Notes: a model not told the origin generated them from the letters alone. 64,000 bases of DNA from Nocardia gamkensis NBRC 108242 (GCF_001612985.1 NZ_BDBM01000006.1:62001-126000); one strand, 5' to 3'; shown: positions 16,741 through 25,714, counted from the stretch's first letter. Numbers and translations: made by a program.

Positions 16741-17625
16741 GTGACTGCGCAGCGCCCCTTCCGGTTCGGTGTCAACATGGTGGTCCCCGAGGGCCGGTCG
16801 AATTGGATCGAAAAGTGCCGCCGGGCAGAAGAACTCGGCTTCGACGTGGTCGGCGTCGCCGATCATCTCGGCCTGCCCGCGCCGTTCCCCGCGATGATCC
16901 TGGCCGCCGAGGCGACCGAACGGGTGCGGTTGAACACCTTCGTGCTCAACACCGCGTTCTACAATCCGGTCCTGCTGGCCCGCGACGTGGCAGGCGCCGA
17001 TCAGTTCACCGACGGGCGCGTCGAACTCGGGCTCGGCGCCGGCTACGTGCAGGCGGAATTCGAGGCCGCGGGCATCCCGTTCGAAAGCGGGAGCAAGCGC
17101 GTCGAGCACCTGGAGCAGACGGTGATCACGTTGCGCCGCCTGTTCTCCGACCCGGAGTATCAGCCGCAGCCCGCCCAGCCGTCGGGTCCGCCCGTGCTCA
17201 TCGGCGGATGGGGTGATCGGTTGCTCGCCGTCGCCGCGCGGCACGCCGACATCATCGCCTTCACCGGGGCCGCTGCCGCGCGCAACGGCGGACCGTTGCA
17301 GATGGCCGGGCTCGCCGAGATCGAGGAGCGCGTCGCCTACGTACGGGAACTGCTCGGTCCGCGGCTGGACAAGGTCGAGTTCAACATCCTGGTGCAGCGG
17401 GTGGTCCCGCCGGAGGAACGCGCGAGCGTCCTGGAGGTCTTCGGTCCGGCGTTGCCGCCGGACGTCGCCGACTCCCCGGAGGAGCACCCGATCCTGCTCA
17501 TGGGCACCCCCGAGGAGATGGCCGACCACCTGCGCGCCCGGCGCGACCGCTACGGCATCAGCTACGTCACCGTCCTCGAGGACAGCATGGAGAAGTTCGC
17601 CGCCGTCATCCCGTTGCTGCGCTGA
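16741..17625 (+). CDS. LLM-class F420-dependent oxidoreductase (TIGR03621-like)
   Basis: This 294-residue luciferase-like TIM-barrel protein has R-F-G-V-N-M at the start, G-F-D-V-V-G-V-A-D-H-L near 33-43 and T-D-G-R-V-E-L-G-L-G-A-G-Y at about 90-102. P-P-V-L-I-G-G-W-G-D follows. The pattern matches actinobacterial F420-dependent enzymes of the TIGR03621 group, whose substrates are mostly unknown. F420 use is inferred from the family and from the mycobacterial-like background. The start is GTG. Flanking genes give no pathway hint; the next gene is convergent. Confidence 0.87.
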   Translation: MTAQRPFRFGVNMVVPEGRSNWIEKCRRAEELGFDVVGVADHLGLPAPFPAMILAAEATERVRLNTFVLNTAFYNPVLLARDVAGADQFTDGRVELGLGAGYVQAEFEAAGIPFESGSKRVEHLEQTVITLRRLFSDPEYQPQPAQPSGPPVLIGGWGDRLLAVAARHADIIAFTGAAAARNGGPLQMAGLAEIEERVAYVRELLGPRLDKVEFNILVQRVVPPEERASVLEVFGPALPPDVADSPEEHPILLMGTPEEMADHLRARRDRYGISYVTVLEDSMEKFAAVIPLLR

Positions 17626-17640
17626 TCCGTCGCCCGCGGT

Positions 17641-18036
17641 TCACGGCAGCCGGTCGACGATGACGCGCGGGTCGATCTGCCGCAGTCTTCTCGGCCTGCT
17701 GGTCAGGCAGGGCCACGTGCGTGCGACCGCCTCGCGGGTGACATGACCGGCAGCGTCGGCGGCGGAGCAGGCACCGCCCGGCTCGCCGGCCGGGTGCACG
17801 GTTCGGTCGAACGCCGGGACCACGGTGTGTGGCAGGCCGACCAGCACGGCGAGGATGTCGAGCCGGTCGGCCGGGATGTGTGTGCGCGCCGCCGCGAGCA
17901 CGGTGCTCGGAACGACGATGGTGTTCCCCGCGTCGACCGTCGCCCAGACGATCGCCTGGGCATAGTCGGCGCGGTTGGTGAACGCGACGACCGCCGCGGC
18001 GTCGAAGACCACGCCGCCGAAGGCTCGCAACCTCAC
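17641..18036 (-). CDS. PIN-like domain protein (possible toxin)
   Basis: From GTG 18036 this 131-residue protein begins G-G-V-V-F-D-A-A-A-V-V-A-F, the usual PIN strand 1 with its first acidic residue. It ends with A-A-D-A-A-G-H-V-T-R-E-A, then W-P-C-L-T-S-R-P-R-R-L-R-Q-I-D-P. PIN nucleases use four acidic residues; here the T-x-D position near the end reads T-S-R-P, so the active site may be degenerate. The GTG overlaps the stop of the upstream small gene as GTGA, as in many toxin-antitoxin pairs. RNase toxin activity is not established. Confidence 0.65.
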   Translation of the reverse strand: MRLRAFGGVVFDAAAVVAFTNRADYAQAIVWATVDAGNTIVVPSTVLAAARTHIPADRLDILAVLVGLPHTVVPAFDRTVHPAGEPGGACSAADAAGHVTREAVARTWPCLTSRPRRLRQIDPRVIVDRLP

Positions 18037-18233
18037 GCCGCGCCGGCGTGCGGTGCGTCCACCTCCCGGCCGGATAACGGCGGTGGCCCTGGTGCGGCGA
18101 CGGCTCTCGGCGCGAAAACCCTGCCGCCGTGCACGTCTCGCGGAACCGGGCCACACGGTTGCGGCCGCGCGACGATGTCGTCGGGCAGCGTGACGGTGGC
18201 CTGTCGCGGTCTGTGCTCCCGAAGCGGCGGCAT
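18033..18233 (-). CDS. Small protein translationally coupled to the PIN-like gene (possible antitoxin)
   Basis: This 66-residue frame starts at ATG 18233 and ends in the TGA that overlaps the PIN-like GTG start. It contains T-V-T-L-P-D-D-I-V-A-R near residue 15, which resembles the opening of a small antitoxin strand or helix, followed by a proline/alanine-rich tail. I do not recognise a specific family. The four-base overlap is the main support; alone the frame would be weak. Confidence 0.45.
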   Translation of the reverse strand: MPPLREHRPRQATVTLPDDIVARPQPCGPVPRDVHGGRVFAPRAVAAPGPPPLSGREVDAPHAGAA

Positions 18234-18322
18234 GCCCCGACTCTAGCCGTGCGTTGCGCCTCTGGGGAGGACGCGCGAGCGGGCTTGCGCCCCGGCGGGT
18301 GTGCTGCCGCACTAGCCGTCGC

Positions 18323-18399
18323 CGCATTCGTGATCCCAGCGGGAGATCCGCTGCGGCCGAGCGGATCTCGGCGTGTCCATCGGTGCTGTCACGAATGCG
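18323..18399. repeat. Nested inverted repeats in the gap before the UvrA-like gene
   Basis: An outer perfect 11-bp inverted repeat (18323-18333 CGCATTCGTGA with 18389-18399) encloses an inner perfect 10-bp stem (18343-18352 GAGATCCGCT with 18360-18369) with loop GCGGCCG. The rest of the 355-base gap (18234-18588) has no gene I can support. Its last 60 bases are unusually AT-rich (about 18520-18560) and probably carry the promoter of the UvrA-like gene. Confidence 0.6.
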
Positions 18400-18588
18400 C
18401 ACGCTGCGGCCCGTCGGCCCCCGTTGCGGAAATTCGTCGCCGGGGCGCCAGGTGCCGCCGGTGGGTCGTGGAAGTCATTGCGCAACGCCACCTTCCAGAG
18501 GGCGGGCTCGACGACACCCGGCGATTATTGTGATTTAGGTCATATTTACCGCGGCTTTTCGTCGGTGCGGAGTGGCAAGGTGTGCGGT

Positions 18589-20874
18589 ATGCCTTTCGCC
18601 GAATCCACCACAACGCTCGACGCCATCCGGGTTCTCGGAGCCAGTGAGCACAATCTGCGCGACGTGTCGCTCGAGATCCCGAAGAACAAGATCACCGTCT
18701 TCACCGGCGTCTCCGGCTCGGGCAAATCCTCGATCGTCTTCGACACCATCGCCGTCGAATCGCAGCGCCAGCTCTACGCCACGTTCCCGGCGTTCATCCT
18801 CAACTTCCTGCCCCGCTACGAACGCCCGCACGCCGAGGCCATCGAGAATCTCACCGCGCCGGTGATCATCGATCAGCAGCCGGTGGGCGGTGGCCCGCGA
18901 TCCACGGTCGGCACCATGACCGACATCTTCTCGATGGTGCGGGCCATGTTCGCCCGATTCGGTTCGCCCTCGGCCGGATTCGTCTACAACTACTCCTTCA
19001 ATGTGCCGCAGGGCATGTGCCCGGACTGCGACGGTCTCGGCGTCACCGTGCGGGCCGACCCCGATCGGCTGCTCGACCGGACGAAGTCGCTGAACGAAGG
19101 CGCGATACTGCTGCCGGGGTACGGCGTGGGCAGCGGAGATTGGCAACTCTATGGCAAGTCCGGCCGCTTCGACCCGGACAAGAAGCTGACCGACTACACC
19201 GGCGAAGAACTCCACGACCTGCTCTACGGCACCGGCGGCAAGGTCGAGCTGACCTTCAGCAAAGGCACCTGGAAGGCGAATTACGAGGGTCTGGCCACGA
19301 AATTCACGCGGACCCGGTTGCAGCGCGACACCTCCACGCTGAGCGAGAAGACCCGCGAGCAGATGCGGCAATTCCTCACCGAGGGCGTCTGTCCGACCTG
19401 CGCGGGCGCCCGGCTGAACCAGGCGGCCCTGGCCACGAAGATCCACGGGCGCACCATCGCGGACTGGGCGCGCTTGCAGGTCACCGATCTGATCGAGGTG
19501 CTCGACGAGATCACCGATCCGGCCGCCGTCGGCCTGGCCCGCGCCATCCGCACCGGGCTGCGGCGGGTGGCCGACATCGGGCTGGGCTATCTGAGTCTGG
19601 ACCGGCCGACCTCGACCCTCTCCGGCGGCGAAGGGCAGCGGCTGAAGATGATCAAGCATCTGTCCAGCACGCTGATCGGACTGACCTACATCTTCGACGA
19701 ACCCAGCGTCGGGCTGCACCCGCGGGATGTGGGCCGGTTGAACGACCTGCTGAAAGCGCTGCGGGACAAGGGGAACACGGTGATCGTGGTGGAACACGAT
19801 CCGGATGTCATCCAGATCGCCGACCATATCGTCGATGTCGGGCCGCGCGCGGGCGTGCACGGCGGGCAAGTGGTGTTCCAGGGCAGTTTCGCCGACCTGC
19901 GGACCGCCGACACCCCGACCGGCGCCGGTCTGCGCAGGCCCTTCCGGGTGAAGGACTCCTTTCGTACGGGCACCGGTGAGCTGCTCATCGAGCATGCGGC
20001 GGTGCACAATCTCAAGAACGTGACGGTCGGGATCCCGACCGGCGTCTTGACCTGCGTCACCGGCGTCGCGGGCTCGGGCAAGAGCAGCCTCATCCGGGAC
20101 GTGTTCGTCAAGGAGTACCCCGAGGCGATCTTCGTGGACCAGTCGCCCATCGCGGCGTCGTCCCGGTCCACGCCCGCGACCTACCTCGGGTTGATGGACC
20201 CCATTCGCAAGCTGTTCGCCAAGGCGACGGGGGAGTCCGCGGGCCTGTTCAGCTTCAATTCGGCGGGCGCGTGCGAGCAGTGCGAGGGCCGCGGCGTGAT
20301 CATCACCGAGATCGCCTACATGGACCCGGTGACCACCCACTGCGACGCCTGTGACGGACGGCGCTTCTCCGATGAGGTGCTCGCCCTCACGCTGCGCGGC
20401 AAATCCATCGCCGACGTGCTGGAGATGTCGGCGGAGGAGGCGCTCGGATTCTTCGCCGAGAAGGCGCTGCACACCAAGCTGCGCACCATGAACGAGGTGG
20501 GCCTGGACTATCTCAGCCTGGGGCAGGCGATGAGCACGCTCTCCGGCGGAGAGCGGCAGCGGATCAAATTGGCGACCCAGTTGCAGAACACCGGCAGCGT
20601 CTACGTGCTCGACGAACCCACCACCGGGCTGCACATGTCCGATGTGGACACGCTGCTCGCGCTGATGGACGGTCTGGTCGACCGCGGCAATACCGTCGTG
20701 GTGATCGAGCACAATCTCGACGTGGTTGCCCACTCGGACTGGGTGATCGATCTCGGCCCGGATGGCGGCAAGAACGGCGGCGAGATCGTCTTCACCGGGA
20801 CGCCCGCCGAGTTGCTCGCGCATCCGTCCTCGCTCACCGGCGAATACCTGCGCCGCTACAAGGCGGGTAGCTAG
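18589..20874 (+). CDS. UvrA-like ABC ATPase of the drug-resistance type
   Basis: From ATG 18589 this 761-residue protein has two ABC ATPase halves. Each has a Walker A (G-V-S-G-S-G-K-S-S and G-V-A-G-S-G-K-S-S), a signature (L-S-G-G-E-G-Q-R and L-S-G-G-E-R-Q-R) and a D-E-P Walker B. Zinc-type pairs C-P-D-C, C-P-T-C, C-E-Q-C and C-D-A-C are present. True UvrA is about 950 residues, so this is the short class lacking part of the UvrB-interaction insert, like DrrC/UvrA2 proteins linked to resistance to DNA-binding drugs. The frame stays open upstream, but residues before 18589 are not conserved. Its stop overlaps the convergent XRE gene by 4 bases. Confidence 0.85.
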   Translation: MPFAESTTTLDAIRVLGASEHNLRDVSLEIPKNKITVFTGVSGSGKSSIVFDTIAVESQRQLYATFPAFILNFLPRYERPHAEAIENLTAPVIIDQQPVGGGPRSTVGTMTDIFSMVRAMFARFGSPSAGFVYNYSFNVPQGMCPDCDGLGVTVRADPDRLLDRTKSLNEGAILLPGYGVGSGDWQLYGKSGRFDPDKKLTDYTGEELHDLLYGTGGKVELTFSKGTWKANYEGLATKFTRTRLQRDTSTLSEKTREQMRQFLTEGVCPTCAGARLNQAALATKIHGRTIADWARLQVTDLIEVLDEITDPAAVGLARAIRTGLRRVADIGLGYLSLDRPTSTLSGGEGQRLKMIKHLSSTLIGLTYIFDEPSVGLHPRDVGRLNDLLKALRDKGNTVIVVEHDPDVIQIADHIVDVGPRAGVHGGQVVFQGSFADLRTADTPTGAGLRRPFRVKDSFRTGTGELLIEHAAVHNLKNVTVGIPTGVLTCVTGVAGSGKSSLIRDVFVKEYPEAIFVDQSPIAASSRSTPATYLGLMDPIRKLFAKATGESAGLFSFNSAGACEQCEGRGVIITEIAYMDPVTTHCDACDGRRFSDEVLALTLRGKSIADVLEMSAEEALGFFAEKALHTKLRTMNEVGLDYLSLGQAMSTLSGGERQRIKLATQLQNTGSVYVLDEPTTGLHMSDVDTLLALMDGLVDRGNTVVVIEHNLDVVAHSDWVIDLGPDGGKNGGEIVFTGTPAELLAHPSSLTGEYLRRYKAGS

Positions 20875-21728
20875 CCGGCGGGCTTCGGCACCGTGAACTG
20901 CTGAGTCCCGGTCACCCGCAACAGTTCCAGCGCCGAGGCCTCCCGGCTGCCGGCCGCCGCCGAGTAGACCACGACCGCCTGGTCGGTGTCCGGGACCAGC
21001 AAGGTGTCGCAGTCCAGCCGCAGCGCGCCGAGATCCGGGTGTTCGATCGTCTTGGTCGCGCTGCGCCACTGCCCGGATCGCCGTGCGGTCCACAGCTGCT
21101 CGAAGCGTGGACTGCGGGAACGCAGTTCGGAGACCAAGCGCAGCAGGCCGGGATCGTCGGGATAGCGGGCGCGGGCGCTGCGCAGGCCGGCGACGGAGAA
21201 CGACGCCGCGTTCTCGGCCTCGGCGGGCGTCATCGCGACCCGTCCCGGCTCGGTGCCGAGAAAGCGCTGCCAGATGATGTTGCGCTGGGCGGTCGGCCAT
21301 GCGGAGAAATCACCGAGCAGCGCGGTCGCCATCGGATTCCAGGCCAGCACGTCGGCTTTGGCCGACAGCACCAGTGCGGGCAGATCCGCCATCCGGTCCA
21401 GCAGGCGCAAGACGCTCGGCCGCACCACCATGTCGATGCGGCCCTCCTGTGGAGGCGCCGTGCCCGCGAACTGGAACAGCAGCGTGCGGTCCTCGTCGTT
21501 GAGCCGCAGGGCGCGGGCGAGCGCGGCCAGCACCGCGGTGGACGGACGGGGGCCGCGCCCTTGTTCCAGGCGCACCACATAGTCCACGCTGACGCCGGCG
21601 AGCTGGGCGACCTCCTCGCGGCGCAACCCCCGCACCTGCCTACGCGCGCCCGCGGGCAGCCCGACATCGCCCGGACGCACTTGGTCGCGCGCCTGCCTGA
21701 GCAACGCGGCCAGTTCGGTTCGATCCAC
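20871..21728 (-). CDS. XRE-family regulator with MmyB-like ligand-binding domain
   Basis: This 285-residue protein has an N-terminal HTH_31: G-L-R-R-E-E-V-A-Q-L-A-G-V-S-V-D-Y-V-V-R-L-E-Q-G-R at about 34-58. This is followed by a PAS-like MmyB domain with V-L-A-W-N-P-M-A-T-A-L-L-G-D. Such regulators bind fatty acids or other small ligands and often control a neighbouring reductase; here no divergent oxidoreductase is adjacent. The start is GTG at 21728; an ATG two bases upstream is in another frame. Confidence 0.88.
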   Translation of the reverse strand: MDRTELAALLRQARDQVRPGDVGLPAGARRQVRGLRREEVAQLAGVSVDYVVRLEQGRGPRPSTAVLAALARALRLNDEDRTLLFQFAGTAPPQEGRIDMVVRPSVLRLLDRMADLPALVLSAKADVLAWNPMATALLGDFSAWPTAQRNIIWQRFLGTEPGRVAMTPAEAENAASFSVAGLRSARARYPDDPGLLRLVSELRSRSPRFEQLWTARRSGQWRSATKTIEHPDLGALRLDCDTLLVPDTDQAVVVYSAAAGSREASALELLRVTGTQQFTVPKPAG

Positions 21729-21881
21729 ATGTCGATCATGCCGCAGCCGGTGGTCGCCGGGGTAGGACCGCTGCTCCCGGGAGGTGGCCGCCCTGGTGGA
21801 CCGGTGCCGCGGTTGCCTGCGGTGCCCCTTGCCGTAAGCGGGGCGCTACCGGATTTCCGCGCCGGAGGGGTTGACGCCCTG

Positions 21882-22499
21882 CTAGGCGGTGACCGCGCCG
21901 AACTCCGTCGCGAGCCAGGCGGGAAACTCGGTGAGGTCGGTGAGGACCACATCCGCGCCCGCCGCCCGCAGTTCGTCGGCCGAGCACGGTCCGGTGCTGA
22001 CGCCGACCGCGAAGACATCCGCGGCCCGCGCGCCGTTCATGTCGCCGACGTGGTCGCCGACGAAGAGGTCCGCGCCCTGCTCGCGCAGTGTCGCCGCCTT
22101 GCCCGCCGACCAGAGGTCGCCCGCGAGATGGTCGATGCGCCAGCCGAGTTCGGCGATGTGCAGCTGTGCCAGCGGGGCATGCTTGCCGGTGACCACGAGT
22201 ACCCGTCCGTCGCGGGCCTCGACGGCCGCCAGCGCGGACTGCGCGCCGGGCATCGGGGGGATGGTCGACACGAGCGTCGGATACAGCGCCCGGTAGCGGG
22301 TCACCAGCGCTGGGACGAGTTCCTCCGGCGCGCCCGCCTCGACTAGCAGGGTGGCCAGCGGTGGGCCGAGCCGATCGGCGAACGTCGTCCCGCACAGCGG
22401 CAGGCCGAACTCCGCGCCGAGCAGGTCGATGGCCCGCGCGACGCCGGGCCGCGAGTCGATCAGCGTCATGTCGAGGTCGAAGCCCACCGTCCAGGTCAC
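21882..22499 (-). CDS. HAD-family hydrolase
   Basis: From GTG 22499 this 205-residue protein starts V-G-F-D-L-D-M-T-L-I-D-S-R, HAD motif I with the nucleophile Asp and the acid-base Asp. Motif II is V-V-T-G-K in L-V-V-T-G-K-H, and motifs III/IV lie in A-G-K-A-A-T-L and V-G-D-H-V-G-D-M-N-G-A. The helical cap after motif I fits phosphoglycolate-phosphatase-like subfamily I. The substrate is unknown. An open upstream extension lacks conserved residues. Confidence 0.88.
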   Translation of the reverse strand: MTWTVGFDLDMTLIDSRPGVARAIDLLGAEFGLPLCGTTFADRLGPPLATLLVEAGAPEELVPALVTRYRALYPTLVSTIPPMPGAQSALAAVEARDGRVLVVTGKHAPLAQLHIAELGWRIDHLAGDLWSAGKAATLREQGADLFVGDHVGDMNGARAADVFAVGVSTGPCSADELRAAGADVVLTDLTEFPAWLATEFGAVTA

Positions 22500-22551
22500 T
22501 TGATCGACCCTAATCGCCCGCGTGGCGGCGTGCCGGTCGGGCCGTTGTGAT

Positions 22552-22875
22552 TCACAACTCCGCCGCACGTTGGTGTGTGGGCGGTGCGGCAGTCCGAACG
22601 GTGTGGTGGTGCTGCCGTGCTTCACGTGGAACCACCGATGCACTCGATGTCACGTAACCGGATGTGCGACCGAGTTTTTCGGCATTCGACGCGAACCTGC
22701 GTCGGGTGCGGATCGGTGGCGCGGTGCGCTTGGCGTAGCCGCTGATCGGGCTGATCTCCATGCGATCTATCCCGCTCAGGGTCCCGATCCGCTCGGTTGT
22801 GTAGCGGAACAGCGCATCGGTGTCGCGGCAGACAATGCACACCAGCAGATTGTGCGGGCCGGTGTGACGGGCCGA
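22552..22875 (-). pseudogene. 5'-truncated Lrp/AsnC-family regulator
   Basis: A minus-strand frame reads H-T-G-P-H-N-L-L-V-C-I-V-C-R-D-T-D-A-L-F, then Y-T-T-E-R-I-G-T-L-S-G-I-D, then M-E-I-S-P-I-S-G-Y-A-K-R. This is the C-terminal half of the ligand-binding (RAM) domain of Lrp/AsnC regulators. Everything before it, including the HTH, is absent: the permease stop lies where the N-terminal half should be. The tail runs on to a stop at 22552 and looks longer than usual. It is probably the remnant of a regulator of the adjacent amino-acid permease. Confidence 0.6.
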
Positions 22876-22876
22876 G

Positions 22877-24298
22877 TCAGGCGCCGGCCTGTGGGCCGGC
22901 GGCGGGGCGTGGCTCGGCGAGCGTGGAGCGCTTGCGTCCGTATCCGAGGTAGACCGCGATGCCGACCAGGACCCACACGCCGAACCGCACCCAGGTCAGC
23001 GCCTCCAGGGTGGTCGCGAGCAGGACGCAGCCGAACAGCGCGAGCAACGGAACCACCGGCACCAGTGGGGTGCGGAAGGGGCGCTCGCGCTCGGGCTCCG
23101 CCCGGCGCAGCACCAGCACGCCCACGCACACCACCGCGAACGCCGACAGCGCGCCGATGTTCACCAGTTCGACCACGATGTCGATCGGCAGCAGTCCCGC
23201 GATGACCGCGCCCAGCGCGCCCAGCAGCAGCGTCAGCCGCACCGGAGTGGACCGTTTACCGGTGGCCGCGAGGCGGTAGGGCAGCAGCCGGTCGCGGCAC
23301 ATCGCGAACATCAATCGCACCTGCGCGTAGACGATCAGCAGCAGGCCCTTGGTGAGCGCGATGATCGAGGCGATCACGATGACGTCGCCGATCCATCCGA
23401 TCCGCACCGCGCCGAACGCGGTGGCGATCGGCGCGCCGTTGTTCAGCGTGGCGAACGGCACCATGCCAGTGAGCACGGCGCTGACCAGCGCGTAGAGCAC
23501 GGTGGCGATGAGTACCGTGCCGATGATGGCGAACGGTACGTCGCGGCGCGGGTTGCGGGCCTCCTCCGCCGACGCGGCGACCACGTCGAAGCCGAGGAAG
23601 GCGAAGAACGCGATCGCCGCGCCGCCGATGATGCCCCCGACGCCGAACGGCGCGAACGGGGTCCAGTTGTCCACGCCGGCGTGCGGGGCGCCGACGGCGA
23701 CCACCAGCACGAGCACGCCGATGGTCACCCCGACCAGCGCCTTGGTGATGCGCGCGGTGAATGTCACCTCGCCGACCAGCACCGCGACGACGGCGGCGAC
23801 GATCAGGACGGCCGGCAGGTTCACCACGCCGCCTTCGGCGGGCCCCGCGACGAGTGCGTGCGGAATGGTGATGCCGAACAGGGAGTCCAGCGCGGAGACC
23901 GTGGTCCCGGACCAGCCGATCGCCACCGCGGCGCCCGCGATGACGAACTCCAGCAGCAGGTTCCAGCCGACCAGGAACGCCGGTGCTTCGCCGAGAGTCG
24001 CGTAGGTGTAGGTGTACGCGCTGCCGGAGACCGGCACCATCGCCGCGAGTTCGCTGTAGCACAACGCCACCAGTGCGCACACCGCTCCGGCCAAGACGAA
24101 CGACAGCACGATGGCGGGGCCGGCCTTCTCCGCGGCGGCGACGCCGGTGATGACGAAGATGCCCGCGCCGACGATGGTGCCGACGCCCATGGCGGTGAGA
24201 TCGAGTCGGCCGAGCCTGCGCGCGAGCGTGGGAGCGCCTGCCTCGGTCGTGGTGTCGGGCAGTCGGCGGCGCCATCGCCGGGCGGATGCGGTGGTCAT
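22877..24298 (-). CDS. APC-superfamily amino-acid permease (cationic amino acid transporter-like)
   Basis: This 473-residue membrane protein has about 12-14 hydrophobic helices. TM1 carries G-V-G-T-I-V-G-A-G-I-F-V-I-T-G, the APC substrate-binding signature. It continues with Y-S-E-L-A-A-M-V-P-V-S-G-S-A-Y-T-Y at about 80-96 and F-L-G-F-D-V-V-A-A-S-A-E-E-A-R-N-P in TM6, typical of the YfnA/CAT branch. It should take up amino acids at the inner membrane; specificity is not visible. A truncated Lrp regulator lies just downstream. Confidence 0.9.
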   Translation of the reverse strand: MTTASARRWRRRLPDTTTEAGAPTLARRLGRLDLTAMGVGTIVGAGIFVITGVAAAEKAGPAIVLSFVLAGAVCALVALCYSELAAMVPVSGSAYTYTYATLGEAPAFLVGWNLLLEFVIAGAAVAIGWSGTTVSALDSLFGITIPHALVAGPAEGGVVNLPAVLIVAAVVAVLVGEVTFTARITKALVGVTIGVLVLVVAVGAPHAGVDNWTPFAPFGVGGIIGGAAIAFFAFLGFDVVAASAEEARNPRRDVPFAIIGTVLIATVLYALVSAVLTGMVPFATLNNGAPIATAFGAVRIGWIGDVIVIASIIALTKGLLLIVYAQVRLMFAMCRDRLLPYRLAATGKRSTPVRLTLLLGALGAVIAGLLPIDIVVELVNIGALSAFAVVCVGVLVLRRAEPERERPFRTPLVPVVPLLALFGCVLLATTLEALTWVRFGVWVLVGIAVYLGYGRKRSTLAEPRPAAGPQAGA

Positions 24299-24399
24299 GA
24301 CTCCCTTACGAGAACGGTCCGTCGGTCACGGCCGGTGTGCCGAACCGATAGCCCATTCTCGCCGCGCGGCCCCGCTTGGGAATAACTGGGGTGTTGCGC

Positions 24400-25545
24400 T
24401 CAGCTACCGGAGGACGCCGCGAAGGGCGTGGCGGCGGCGACGCGGGCGGTGCGGTGTGGATGCCGCCACAAGCCCTCGCGTTCCAGGATCGGGAGCACGC
24501 CTTCACCGAACCAGTACGCCTCCTCCAGGTGGGGGTAGCCGGAGAGGATGAAGTGGTTGATGCCGAGCCGCGCGTATTCGGCCAGCCGATCGGCCACCTC
24601 GGCGTGTGAACCGACCAGGGCGGTGCCCGCACCGCCGCGGACCAGGCCGACTCCCGCCCAGAGGTTGGGCGCGATCTCCAGCCGCTCGGTGCTGCCGCCG
24701 TGCAGTTGCGACATCCGCCGCTGGCCCTCGGATTCGCTGCGCGCCAGATTGGCCTGCACCCGCTCGATGTCGGCGGGGTCGATGCCTGCCAGCAGGCGGT
24801 CGGCCTCGGCCCACGCCTGCTCGGAGGTGTCGCGGCTGATCACGTGGACGCGCAGGCCGTAGTCGAGAACGCGTCCGTGATCCACCGCCAGACCGCGGAT
24901 CCACTCCAGCTTCCTGCTCACCGCGGGCAGCGGCTCGCCCCAGGTCAGATAGGCGTCGCTGTAACGGGCCGCGATCGGGCCCGCCGGTTCGGAGGAACCG
25001 CCGAAGAACACCGGCGGCACCGGATCGGGCCGGTTGCTCAGCAACGCCTGGTGGACCCGGATGTGTGCACCGTCGAACGTCACGGGCTCGGTGGAGGTCC
25101 ACAGTTCTCGCACCACGTGCAGGAATTCGCCGGTGCGGGCGTAGCGCTGGGTCTTGTCCAGGAAGTCGCCGTAGGCCCGCTGCTCGTGCGGCTCGCCGCC
25201 CGTCACCACGTTGAGCAGCAGCCTGCCCCGGGAGTGCCGCTGGAAGGTGGCCGCCATCTGCGCCGCGAGGGTCGGGCTGACCAGGCCGGGGCGGAAGGCC
25301 ACCAGGAATTTCAATGTCTCGGTGGTGTCGACCATCATCGCGGTGGTCAGCCAGGCGTCCTCGCACCACGCGCCGGTGGGGGTGAGCACCGCCTCGAAGC
25401 CGTTGTCCTCGGCGGCGGCGCCGATCTGGTTCAGATATCGCAGGTCGGCGGGGCGGTCACCGGACATGAAAGTGCCGTGCCCGCCCGCGACCAGTCCACG
25501 GGAATCGCCGTAGGTGGGGAGGAACCAGTGGAACGACAGACTCAT
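24400..25545 (-). CDS. ssuD: FMNH2-dependent alkanesulfonate monooxygenase, SsuD type
   Basis: This 381-residue luciferase-like monooxygenase has key SsuD segments: S-F-H-W-F-L-P-T at the start, P-T-G-A-W-C-E-D-A-W-L near 59-69 and L-L-L-N-V-V-T-G-G-E-P. V-Y/A-Y-L-T-W-G-E-P and S-E-G-Q-R-R-M, then A-G-V-G-L-V-R-G-G-A-G-T-A-L-V-G also match. It would cleave alkanesulfonates to aldehyde and sulfite with FMNH2 from a separate reductase. No ssuE, ssuABC transporter or reductase gene is adjacent, so it must be supplied elsewhere or have another sulfonate or sulfone substrate. AGGAAG lies ahead of the ATG. Confidence 0.85.
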   Translation of the reverse strand: MSLSFHWFLPTYGDSRGLVAGGHGTFMSGDRPADLRYLNQIGAAAEDNGFEAVLTPTGAWCEDAWLTTAMMVDTTETLKFLVAFRPGLVSPTLAAQMAATFQRHSRGRLLLNVVTGGEPHEQRAYGDFLDKTQRYARTGEFLHVVRELWTSTEPVTFDGAHIRVHQALLSNRPDPVPPVFFGGSSEPAGPIAARYSDAYLTWGEPLPAVSRKLEWIRGLAVDHGRVLDYGLRVHVISRDTSEQAWAEADRLLAGIDPADIERVQANLARSESEGQRRMSQLHGGSTERLEIAPNLWAGVGLVRGGAGTALVGSHAEVADRLAEYARLGINHFILSGYPHLEEAYWFGEGVLPILEREGLWRHPHRTARVAAATPFAASSGS

Positions 25546-25699
25546 GTGAGCCAACTTCCTTCCGGAGACCGCGGCCGAGCCGGTAACGGGCAGATCGAGG
25601 TGGTGCGCCCGGGGGCGCCGCAGTGATCCATGCTGGGCGCTCGCCAGGCTCGGGTCACGGTTTGGAACCAGCCCGGTTTTAATCCCGGGGTCCGCGCGT

Positions 25700-25714
25700 G
25701 TCACGATTCGTGAC
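25700..25714. promoter_or_regulatory. Perfect 15-bp inverted repeat between ssuD and the monooxygenase gene
   Basis: GTCACGA, one base, TCGTGAC is a perfect palindrome in the 254-base gap between the divergent ssuD-like and Baeyer-Villiger monooxygenase genes. It lies 86 bases before the monooxygenase start. The surrounding sequence is less GC-rich and likely holds both promoters. It is a candidate regulator site; the binding protein is unknown. Confidence 0.5.

Noticed and set aside
18535..21300. Long minus-strand open frame (921 codons) opposite the UvrA-like gene
   Set aside because: Low-complexity translation; the plus-strand gene has all ABC motifs.
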